From positions 1-32,859 of the IMG/VR virus record IMGVR_UViG_3300031857_000796: a DNA stretch of 32,859 bases; one strand, given 5' to 3'. The notes beneath the pieces are model-generated. The model had not been told where the DNA came from. It saw only the letters and a program-made list of their open reading frames with translations, and ran no database searches. A program made the position numbers and the translations under genes. This stretch comes from a virus. Shown one piece after another: positions 22,906 to 31,772 of this stretch (the first letter of the stretch is position 1; each line of letters opens with the position of its first letter).

Positions 22906-25900
22906 GAAGATAAAAGACTTAGTTAGTCCTGATTCAAGTGCTATAAACATGAATAATAATGTTGCACAGACAGGATTGAACATGGACCAATCTGTTAATC
23001 AGGTTGGAAAAGGTTCTCTTACGTATGCATTGAATGCTGCTGTAGAGAACTTTGATGCTAATTCTGTTAACTACCAGAATGAACCTGGTAATGAGTTTTG
23101 CGTAGAGTTTCCTTCAGGGTTCTCTTTAATAGGTCATCATTTAATAGCTGAACAAAACAAACATATATTCTTTTTGACAAACTCTGATACAGGAGATTCT
23201 CACATAGGATATATGGATAATAACGATTGTGTCTATAAGATTTATGTAAATGCAAAGTGTTTAAATTTTAACATTAAGAATCCTATTCATAAGATAGTGC
23301 ATAAGATTACAAACTGCACTACAGAAATTTATTGGACAGATGGTATCAATCCTAGAAGATACTTAAATCTAACAGACATTCCTTACACTCTTCAATCAGG
23401 ATCTCCTTTCTGCGATCCTAGATTTAGTGATGAGGTGGATTGTAATCAATTAAAGTTACAGCCTAACTTTAAAATCCCTCTTCTTTCCATAACAGATGTT
23501 ATAAATGGAGGAAATTTAATATCAGGAACCTATCAGTTTGCTATACAATATTCAGATGCCACTGGTAATCCTTACACTTCATATTATTCTATCACTAACC
23601 CAACACCTATTGCTGATACACAAATAAACACGCCTAACTTTGATTATGCGGTGGGCAAGTCTATTAGAGTGAGAGTGACAGATCTTGATGAAACTGGACA
23701 ATTTCAGTATTTTAATTTAGCTGTAATAAAAACAGTGAACGATATTCCTTCTGTAGAATTAGCAGGAACATATTTTATAGACGAGCTTACAAAAGAAATA
23801 GTATACACTGGTCAGAATGTTACACAGATAAGATTGACAATCAATGACATATTTGAAAAATATCCTTATTATGAGATAGCTCAAGATTTGACAGTGGTAC
23901 AAGATGTTCTTGTTTGGGACAATCTTACATCTATTGATAGAATCAATTATCAAGAAATAGCTAGTGAAATAAATCTTCAATGGCAAACATATAAGATTCC
24001 AGCAGATGAAAATTATGCTGATGAGCTAAATGCTACAAATCTTAGGGGGTATTTAAGGGATGAGGTGTATGCGTTTGAAATTGTTTTTCTTCTTAAGAAT
24101 GGTAAACAAACAGATGGATTTCACATTCCTGGAAGGGTGAAAAATTCATTTGAAATATCTGTTCCAGATGTTTCTACAACAAATCCTGATTTTATAGGAG
24201 AACCTGATTACATAGATCCTACAACAGGAATTGGATATAGTGAATATTGGAAAATATACAACACTGCTACAGACTTAGGAGTTGCAACAGGAGATAAGAT
24301 AGGAAATGCCACTCCTCATAGATATGGCGATTTTGCATATTGGGAATCTGAAGAAACATATCCTTGTAACATAGATGTTTGGGGAAATTTAGCAAATGAA
24401 CCAATAAGACACCATAAGTTTCCAGATGTTCTTGTAAGTCCTATATTTGAAAGTGCTACACCAACTATTACAGCTAATAAATATGTTGTACAAATGCAAA
24501 CAGCTGATGCTGTTTTTCCTATTGGTGTTAAAGTGGATGTTGCACAAATTCAAAATTTAATACTTACATCAAATCTTACAGATGAACAAAAAGCTGACAT
24601 AGCTGGATTTAAAATAGTGAGAGGTGATAGAAGCACGAATAAATCCATTATAGGAAAGGGTATATTAAGAAATGTTGGTTCTTATCAAAGACAAGAACAA
24701 ACATTTTTCTTTCCCAACTATCCTTACAATGAACTTGAAGCTGATGTATTTCTTTCTAAAAACAATAATGCATTTGCAAAAGAAGCTGAGCCATGGTTGG
24801 TCACTTGTATAACTGGAGATTCTTCAGGAAAATGTGATATAGAATATATAGATGTAGACACTGGAAAAAGAACTGTTAAAAAAATAGATGCTGGTAAAAC
24901 AGAAGAGTTTTGTGCTGTTGGAAGACCAAAATATCTTTCTGGAAAAGCTGATATAGGTCCTGGAAACTATGATGTTTATAAAGTTACAGCAGATGGTTGT
25001 GCTGGAATGCGTTATATGTGGAATGATCCTTTTTCTACAAATAATTCTACATTTACATACTACAATCCTTGGTTGGATGGTTGGAGTAAAGCTGGACCAA
25101 GAACAAAAGATGATTGGGCAACTCTTCTAATAGGATCTACTTCTGGAAGTATAGGTGTTGATGGAGGATGTCCTTTTTCATTTTGTCCTCTTCCTTGTTT
25201 AATAGGTGGTGGTATTGGAGGATTATTTGGAGGTTCAGGAAATTGTTTATGTCCAGTGCAATGTTGTAGTAAAACAGAAATTACATTACAACCAAGTGTT
25301 TTGCAAGATGAAGGTCAAATAATCACTGACAGTGGAAAAAGAAAAGTTGGTAGAAGAAGTAAACGTAGTTGTTCTGGAAAAGAAAGCATATCTTCTATTG
25401 GATCCACTACAGAAGCAGCTTTGAGAATGGTGTTTAATTCTCCAGAAACTTCTTTTGGAAATCCTTTCTTAGGAAATGTAATTAAGCTTGAAAATGTAAT
25501 GTTTGGTGGTGGAAAGGGACATTTTGTTCAAGTGAACAATAATGCAAACTACAAACTTCTTAGTAAAGAGGCTCAAGTGGATGCATTAAATAGTTCTAGA
25601 GAAATAGCAAATATAGGAGGATTTAGTGCAGCATCAATGTTTGCAGCATATCAATCTTATTTAACCATCTATGTTAATGGTATTACAAGAAAGAATTATG
25701 CATATTCTTACAATTCTATAGCCAGTTATGATTATTTTTCAAACATTCCCAATGGAATTGGTATAAAGCAAAGACCACTTGATATTGTTCAATATTTGAT
25801 TCCTGGTGTATTAAATGTTGGGGATACAAACAATATAAACAATTACCAAAGAGAATCTTCTTTATATTTAAAAACTACAGATGATTTAATAAACACCACT

Positions 25901-28900
25901 GTATTCTATAAAGAATATAGAATTTGTAATAACAATCCTATATCCACTCCAACAAAACCAGAAGATGATTTTACATTTAATTATATTGATACAGATTATA
26001 AAAATCAATCTGTAACAATAACTCCAGGAAATTGTACAACTCCACCTATACAATCTGTAATAGTTCCTGTAAAAGTTTCTGGAAATACAAACTTTACATT
26101 ACAAGTGGTAAATTCAGGATCTGTATTTAAAACAGGTATAGCCACCCCACCTCTACCCTATCCAAATCAAACAAACACTTTAATTAATTCTACTACAGGA
26201 CTTCCAAACATATCTGACAAATCAAGAATTATTATTTCTGAGGTGGGAGCTTGTAATGCTCCTGGAAAAGAGCAAGACATTAATGTAGTTTCTTATTACG
26301 GATCTTTGAAGAATATAAACATTAGTCAATGGGGACAGATATATTCTTACATTACAATAGATACAGGATTTCAAAAAAATGTTGACTATACAATAATTCC
26401 TAGTCCTGTAACAATTTTTGGAGGAGATACATTTATAAGTAGATTTACATTCAAAACAAAGCTTCCATTTTTTATAGATAATCGTGTGGGTGCTCCTGAT
26501 GATAGTGATATATTCTATGATGAAATAGGTAATGTTGCCTATCCAAAATACTGGCACTCTTCAAGATCTATTACAGAAAGTTATAACAATGGGACACCAT
26601 TGTTAACAAACATAATATCTTATAAGGCAACTAGTTTCGATTGCCCTAACGATCCCTCACTAATACCTCCTCCTACACAACCTAACACACCAGGAACATA
26701 TAGAACATTCTATGATGGATATTTCTATTTGTTTGCATATGGAATTCCTAATTTTTATTGTGAAAGTTCTTACAATACAGATTTAAGACAAGCATTTAAT
26801 CCTAGAGAAGGTGATTTCTGGCCTCACGTAAGTACAGGTATTCCTGATGATTGGGTGCAAGAGAGCTTTGTTTCTATAGCTAACGATAATACATATTATT
26901 ACAATAGAACCTTTAGTAAGCAGAATCAGGAGAACTTTTTCTCCCATCTTCCTCCAGATTGGAAAGAAAAACTCTGTTTTACAAACTATCCTTTTAGAGC
27001 CATATATTCAGATCCTCAAGACATAAATGCTGATAATAGGGTGAATAACTGGTTGCTCTATCGTTCTGTATCATTTTTTGATTTTCCTCAGAACTACGGA
27101 AAACTTACATCTTTGGATGGTATTCAGAATAGAGCTGTATTAGCAAGGTTTGAAAATAAGTCTTTGCTTTACAACACTCTACTCACTGTTGAAACAAGTA
27201 ACCCACAAGCTGCTTATTTAGGAAACAGTACATTGTTTAAATCTTCTCCTCCTATTGATTTTGCAGAAACAGATCTTGGATATGTAGGAAGTCAGAATAA
27301 GTTCTTATTAAAGATTCCTCAAGGACAAGTTACAGTGGATGCTAAAAGAGGACAGGTGTTCCTTATTTCAGGAAACCAAGCTACAGATTTGTCAGCATTT
27401 GGATCTGGTATGAATAGGTTCTTTACAGACCATCTAGCATTTGAGATTTTAAGATTTTTCCCTGATTTAGAGCAAGTTATAAATAACGAGAGGATAATTA
27501 TTCCTGGTGTAAATACAGACAATCATTTTAATGGAATAGGAATCCATGGTGTATATGACAGTAAATATGATAGATTAATACTTACAAAATTAGACTATGT
27601 TCCTTTAAATAGTGATGTTAAATATGATTATAGTACAAAAGACTTTTATATAGAAGAAACTATTGGAGGAACGGTAATTAGAACAATTGTTTATCTTTCA
27701 GAAAAAGAATATTTCTGTAATAAGTCTTGGACAATTTCTTTCAACTTTAACACCAAGACATGGATAAGCTTTCATAGTTATCTTCCTAACTTCTATATGG
27801 GAGAAAACAATTTCTTCTATTCGGGAATAAATGGATGTTGTGATGGACTTGATGTTAGTTTAAGTGGATTTGGTGCAATATCTACAAGTAGTCTTGCAGA
27901 AGTTGTTCCAAGAACCACCACCACTACATCCACTCTTTATGTTCCCCCACCACCACCATCTTATGATTGTGATTTGGTAGGAACAGCATATTCTATAGAT
28001 TGTTCTTTAGATGGTACAGCAACTGATGTAACACCAACTACAACAACCACTACAACATGTGATTTTGGAACTAATTCATATATATTTATAAATGGATTTG
28101 TTATAGATTCAATCACTGTAGATTCAACAACATCTTTAGAAAGTGCTTGTAATGGTGCTAATTATTTCAACACTTCTATTAATTTAAACTGTTCTTTTTC
28201 TTTTTTAGAAATAAGCGTATTTGCAGACAGCCTGTCTTTAGGACAAATTGTTTATTCGTCTCCTTGCACACCTCTCACTGATGGTTGGTATTTTACATCT
28301 AATTATCAAGGTGATGGATTAATATATCATATTATGGATGGAGAAATAGTTGAAATAACTTCTTGTATATGCACTGTTACAGAAACCACTACACTTGCTC
28401 TTGACAATATTGTTGAATGTTGTTCTTATTTAACTGTTTCTGGAAATAGAATTGTATTCAATTATAATGGATTATTCTATATTTTAAATATTCCTGGATA
28501 CATATCTTCTATTGGAACAGCATTTAGAGAAAATTATTTTTGGGCAATTAATACACAGATTAATGAATGGAGTTTAACACAAAATCCTTTCTCAGCAACA
28601 TTCAATAGAAACATTGCTTTTCCTGTAGGATTTACAACATCTGCAGGAATTGTATCAATAAACAATACAACGTTGATTGCTGTGAATAGCACACCTTCTC
28701 CTCAGAAGGTTGTAGAGCTTGATATTACCACTCTTACAGCATCTTTAACAAATAAGTTTGATTTACAAACAGATAGAATAGCAATTGGTAATTTCTTGTA
28801 TACAGTAGATGGTAAGTTGATATTAATTAACCAAGACACTATTACATCTGATTACTACTTATCTCAATATGACTATTCTACAGGAACTCTTGAAGTGGAT

Positions 28901-29410
28901 TTTAATATGGGATCTTTTGCAGCAGTTGGAATGTATTATTGTGAGTGTGTAATATATCTATTTGATGCAAATTCTCAAATAAATATATTAGTGGATGTTT
29001 CTCCAGATCCTGCAGGATTTGCTCTATCTACACTATTCTCAGGTGATAATTCTGGGCTACTTGATGGAATTTCTCAATATATGGGATGTGTAGTTAAATC
29101 TCTAACAGGAAATCCATTGTTAACAACAACAACAAGTACCACTTTACAAACATATTGTTATACAGTAGAACTTAGCGGAGAGGGTAACTTCTACTGGTTG
29201 GATGGTTCTGGAAACACTCAATCTATTTCAAATACAGATTTTCAAACTATTACAATATGTGCTCAGTATAATTCCTTCTCTTCTGATGGAACATTAATAT
29301 TCACATTATGTTCAGATTATTTACCATGTACCACTGAAGGAGATTGTCCCACTACAACAACAACTAGCAGTACATCTTCAACAACAACCTCTACAACAAC
29401 AACACCCTAA
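22883..29410 (+). CDS. Giant muzzle / tail stabilization protein with inserted Thr-linked modules
   Basis: The product is 2175 residues. Residues 1-1660 are beta-rich and match the crAss-like stabilization (P22 gp10-like) or muzzle protein in size and style, for example KGSLTYALNAAVENFDANSVNYQNEPGNEFC near the start and TISFNFNTKTWISFHSYLPNFYMGENNFF at about 1617-1645. From about 1676 on, Thr-rich linkers alternate with modules: one ending in GWYFTSNYQGDGLIYHIMDGEIVEITSC (about 1805-1832), a propeller-like stretch (about 1843-2075), a short Cys-bearing domain (about 2090-2150) and a terminal Thr tail. The true C-terminal part seems to be in the next gene. It probably closes the tail and contacts the host. 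Confidence 0.8.
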   Translation: MAGEETIKKIKDLVSPDSSAINMNNNVAQTGLNMDQSVNQVGKGSLTYALNAAVENFDANSVNYQNEPGNEFCVEFPSGFSLIGHHLIAEQNKHIFFLTNSDTGDSHIGYMDNNDCVYKIYVNAKCLNFNIKNPIHKIVHKITNCTTEIYWTDGINPRRYLNLTDIPYTLQSGSPFCDPRFSDEVDCNQLKLQPNFKIPLLSITDVINGGNLISGTYQFAIQYSDATGNPYTSYYSITNPTPIADTQINTPNFDYAVGKSIRVRVTDLDETGQFQYFNLAVIKTVNDIPSVELAGTYFIDELTKEIVYTGQNVTQIRLTINDIFEKYPYYEIAQDLTVVQDVLVWDNLTSIDRINYQEIASEINLQWQTYKIPADENYADELNATNLRGYLRDEVYAFEIVFLLKNGKQTDGFHIPGRVKNSFEISVPDVSTTNPDFIGEPDYIDPTTGIGYSEYWKIYNTATDLGVATGDKIGNATPHRYGDFAYWESEETYPCNIDVWGNLANEPIRHHKFPDVLVSPIFESATPTITANKYVVQMQTADAVFPIGVKVDVAQIQNLILTSNLTDEQKADIAGFKIVRGDRSTNKSIIGKGILRNVGSYQRQEQTFFFPNYPYNELEADVFLSKNNNAFAKEAEPWLVTCITGDSSGKCDIEYIDVDTGKRTVKKIDAGKTEEFCAVGRPKYLSGKADIGPGNYDVYKVTADGCAGMRYMWNDPFSTNNSTFTYYNPWLDGWSKAGPRTKDDWATLLIGSTSGSIGVDGGCPFSFCPLPCLIGGGIGGLFGGSGNCLCPVQCCSKTEITLQPSVLQDEGQIITDSGKRKVGRRSKRSCSGKESISSIGSTTEAALRMVFNSPETSFGNPFLGNVIKLENVMFGGGKGHFVQVNNNANYKLLSKEAQVDALNSSREIANIGGFSAASMFAAYQSYLTIYVNGITRKNYAYSYNSIASYDYFSNIPNGIGIKQRPLDIVQYLIPGVLNVGDTNNINNYQRESSLYLKTTDDLINTTVFYKEYRICNNNPISTPTKPEDDFTFNYIDTDYKNQSVTITPGNCTTPPIQSVIVPVKVSGNTNFTLQVVNSGSVFKTGIATPPLPYPNQTNTLINSTTGLPNISDKSRIIISEVGACNAPGKEQDINVVSYYGSLKNINISQWGQIYSYITIDTGFQKNVDYTIIPSPVTIFGGDTFISRFTFKTKLPFFIDNRVGAPDDSDIFYDEIGNVAYPKYWHSSRSITESYNNGTPLLTNIISYKATSFDCPNDPSLIPPPTQPNTPGTYRTFYDGYFYLFAYGIPNFYCESSYNTDLRQAFNPREGDFWPHVSTGIPDDWVQESFVSIANDNTYYYNRTFSKQNQENFFSHLPPDWKEKLCFTNYPFRAIYSDPQDINADNRVNNWLLYRSVSFFDFPQNYGKLTSLDGIQNRAVLARFENKSLLYNTLLTVETSNPQAAYLGNSTLFKSSPPIDFAETDLGYVGSQNKFLLKIPQGQVTVDAKRGQVFLISGNQATDLSAFGSGMNRFFTDHLAFEILRFFPDLEQVINNERIIIPGVNTDNHFNGIGIHGVYDSKYDRLILTKLDYVPLNSDVKYDYSTKDFYIEETIGGTVIRTIVYLSEKEYFCNKSWTISFNFNTKTWISFHSYLPNFYMGENNFFYSGINGCCDGLDVSLSGFGAISTSSLAEVVPRTTTTTSTLYVPPPPPSYDCDLVGTAYSIDCSLDGTATDVTPTTTTTTTCDFGTNSYIFINGFVIDSITVDSTTSLESACNGANYFNTSINLNCSFSFLEISVFADSLSLGQIVYSSPCTPLTDGWYFTSNYQGDGLIYHIMDGEIVEITSCICTVTETTTLALDNIVECCSYLTVSGNRIVFNYNGLFYILNIPGYISSIGTAFRENYFWAINTQINEWSLTQNPFSATFNRNIAFPVGFTTSAGIVSINNTTLIAVNSTPSPQKVVELDITTLTASLTNKFDLQTDRIAIGNFLYTVDGKLILINQDTITSDYYLSQYDYSTGTLEVDFNMGSFAAVGMYYCECVIYLFDANSQINILVDVSPDPAGFALSTLFSGDNSGLLDGISQYMGCVVKSLTGNPLLTTTTSTTLQTYCYTVELSGEGNFYWLDGSGNTQSISNTDFQTITICAQYNSFSSDGTLIFTLCSDYLPCTTEGDCPTTTTTSSTSSTTTSTTTTP

Positions 29411-29420
29411 AGAAACGTAA

Positions 29421-30290
29421 ATGACTAAAGTTGTTTATATAAAGTTAACAAGATCTGCACCTAATTCAGGACCCTTTATTATTTATGATAATTTTGGGAA
29501 CGTGTTAGCTATAAATGTTTCTAAGCAGGAATTAATTAATGGGGTGGCTTACACTGTAGATGATGATGTTAACCGTTTACTAATAGAATCAAAAGGAAGA
29601 TGTAAGTTTAGAAAGTCTATTCCTGTTGATGATAATATTAGTATTATTGAATTTGCAAATTCAAATTATACACAAACTGTAACAGGTTGTGTTTGGAGGC
29701 ATCTTAAGAACCCCCAAATATACAACACTTATTATGGTGTGACAGAACCCTACATTATTGAATATCCTTTTGCCTATCAATATTACGATGAGATATTACA
29801 GAATGTAAAAGATTATACAAAGGTGTATCAATACCTTCCAGACCAATTTGGGGTGTTTGATGATAATAGGAAGATACAATTAGATGATGCATGGTTTAAC
29901 AAAGCTGTTCTATATAATGATCAACAGTCTTCAGGAACATTGGAATTAGTGGCTAAACCAATGAACAACTTAAAGGAATACATGAAGTATCCTATGTATA
30001 ATGCTGAAAGTAAAACAATTACGTATACAAAGAGTGATAATTTCTACCAGTATAACACATTCTGGTCTTTAGTGAAGAACAAGAAAGAATTGCTCTTCAC
30101 CAAGAGTTGTGAATCTCTCTCTATAGATAAGATAGTGAATCAATCAAACATGGACTATGGAAAGAGATCATATAGAAAAGAACCTTTAAGAGCTAAGGAT
30201 TTGAAGGTGAGACACATATTGGATAATCGTTCTGATATACACCTTGTCTCCCAATTCATTGTTACACCTAGTCAAATATCTTTCAAATAA
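29421..30290 (+). CDS. Muzzle protein C-terminal part as a separate gene
   Basis: The product is 289 residues. Residues 1-62 (SGPFIIYDNFGNVLAINVSKQELINGV) are a beta domain like the N-terminus of the 18171 fibre protein. Residues 90-289 (VWRHLKNPQIYNTYYGVTEPYIIEYPFAYQYYDEILQNVKDYTKVYQYLP, ending SIDKIVNQSNMDYGKRSYRKEPLRAKDLKVRHILDNRSDIHLVSQFIV) read like the natural C-terminus of a muzzle protein. The start is 10 nt after the previous stop. TAA directly precedes the ATG in this frame, excluding simple frameshift fusion; reinitiation is likely. It probably assembles with the large protein. Confidence 0.7.
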   Translation: MTKVVYIKLTRSAPNSGPFIIYDNFGNVLAINVSKQELINGVAYTVDDDVNRLLIESKGRCKFRKSIPVDDNISIIEFANSNYTQTVTGCVWRHLKNPQIYNTYYGVTEPYIIEYPFAYQYYDEILQNVKDYTKVYQYLPDQFGVFDDNRKIQLDDAWFNKAVLYNDQQSSGTLELVAKPMNNLKEYMKYPMYNAESKTITYTKSDNFYQYNTFWSLVKNKKELLFTKSCESLSIDKIVNQSNMDYGKRSYRKEPLRAKDLKVRHILDNRSDIHLVSQFIVTPSQISFK

Positions 30291-31768
30291 TGGCAAAGTG
30301 GTTAGATAAATACGAAAATGGTGGTGAATACTTAGGCACTACAAATGTAGGTAGAAACTATTCTCCTGCATGGGGTGGACAGTTTCAGATGGGTGGGAAC
30401 ATCCAACCTCCTATGGCAGGAGCTAATCAAACTCTTCCAATGTATCAAATGGGTGGATATGTCTATCCTACAACATTTGTTCCTCAGGCACAGAAAGGTA
30501 AAAAACAGTCATTGCAATTTTTACCAACAATGGAAGAGTTTCAACCAAGTTTATCTGCTACTCCTAGAGTTAATTTAATTGGAATTCCAGGAAATCAACT
30601 TATAGCAATACCTAATGTAAATTTTGAAGCTCGCCCTACAGAAACTTTATCGTTAAATGCTAGTGTCAATGCTCCAATGATGATCTCAAGAAGAGGGGTA
30701 CAAGGACTTGGTGAAAATAGTGCATTTAATTATAATATTGGAGCAGGTTATCAATTGGGAGAAAACGACTACCTTGGACTAAATTATGGTAACAACCAAG
30801 GTACAAACGTTACATATAGACACACTTTAGGTAATAGAAAGAAAAAGAAAGCTGAGGCAGGAGCTTCTATTCCTGGTTCTGTAGGATTCACATATGCACG
30901 TACAGGAAGCACACCTTCTGAAGGTCCTTATGCAAAGAAAACTCTTCCTAGTGCTCAAACAGGATATTCTTCTAAACCGTTTGAAATGGTGTGGAAAGAA
31001 AATGCACCTTCTAAAAAATCAACTAATAATGTAGAAAGATATGAACCTTCAAACGCTGTAAAAAATGCAAAATCCACATTAGCTGTTGCATCTCTTGCTG
31101 GATCATCAAATCCTGTTACACAATACCTTGCCCAAATTGCAGGCGGTACAGGTGATCTGTATACTTCAGCAAGATATGCTATGGATAAAAATTGGGGAAA
31201 GGCTGGTGAAGATTTTGTACAAGGAGCACTTGGATTTATTCCTTATAGCAAAGCAATTCAAGGAATGAAAGGAGATTACTTTACGAAAGGGGCACAATTT
31301 TTTAACAAATGGTTAAAAAGAGCACATGCTGCTAGTGATGTAAAAACTCTTTCAGAATCTCCTAAAAATACAAAACTTCCTAGGCATGAAAATGGTGGTT
31401 CAATGTCCTTCTATCAACATGGACTAGATTGGACCCCTAGGAATATTAGTAAGAATGGATCTGTTGTAAAAGATAACATGGGATATTGGAATCCTGACAA
31501 TTGGGGAAAGGTGGTGGAAATAGATTCTCCAAATATAACAATGCAGGGGGTTAACCAAGATCTAATAGGAATCTCTGATGAAGGAGATGTTCAATATATG
31601 GAACCAGGAAAGGATTACAAGTTCAAGGGTAAGAAGGTGAAAGAATATCCTGTAGCCAAAAATGGTGTTAACCAACAAGATGAAAAAACTGCACAACATT
31701 TAGATCAATTACTTAATTTTACAAACTATAACAAACCAACCAAAGGTGGATGGTTAGATAAATATTAA
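30290..31768 (+). CDS. Gly-rich virion cargo-type protein with WLDKY termini
   Basis: The product is 492 residues, coupled by TAATG. It begins with WLDKYENGG (4-12), contains MGG repeats, and ends in GGWLDKY (486-492), so the same peptide marks both ends. Residues 117-182 alternate polar and hydrophobic residues in four strands, resembling outer-membrane beta-hairpins, then a KKKK turn. The segment about 420-470 (VVEIDSPNITMQGVNQDLIGISDEGDVQYMEPGKDYKFKGKKVKEYP) is a compact beta domain that I recall from Bacteroidota phage proteins. Position after the muzzle genes fits internal proteins ejected with the DNA. No lysozyme motif is evident. Confidence 0.65.
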   Translation: MAKWLDKYENGGEYLGTTNVGRNYSPAWGGQFQMGGNIQPPMAGANQTLPMYQMGGYVYPTTFVPQAQKGKKQSLQFLPTMEEFQPSLSATPRVNLIGIPGNQLIAIPNVNFEARPTETLSLNASVNAPMMISRRGVQGLGENSAFNYNIGAGYQLGENDYLGLNYGNNQGTNVTYRHTLGNRKKKKAEAGASIPGSVGFTYARTGSTPSEGPYAKKTLPSAQTGYSSKPFEMVWKENAPSKKSTNNVERYEPSNAVKNAKSTLAVASLAGSSNPVTQYLAQIAGGTGDLYTSARYAMDKNWGKAGEDFVQGALGFIPYSKAIQGMKGDYFTKGAQFFNKWLKRAHAASDVKTLSESPKNTKLPRHENGGSMSFYQHGLDWTPRNISKNGSVVKDNMGYWNPDNWGKVVEIDSPNITMQGVNQDLIGISDEGDVQYMEPGKDYKFKGKKVKEYPVAKNGVNQQDEKTAQHLDQLLNFTNYNKPTKGGWLDKY

Positions 31769-31772
31769 TAAT

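Noticed and set aside
29400-29425. Programmed frameshift fusing the two muzzle genes
   Set aside because: In the downstream frame TAA immediately precedes the ATG at 29421, so a shift at the upstream stop would still terminate. Reinitiation is the simpler reading.
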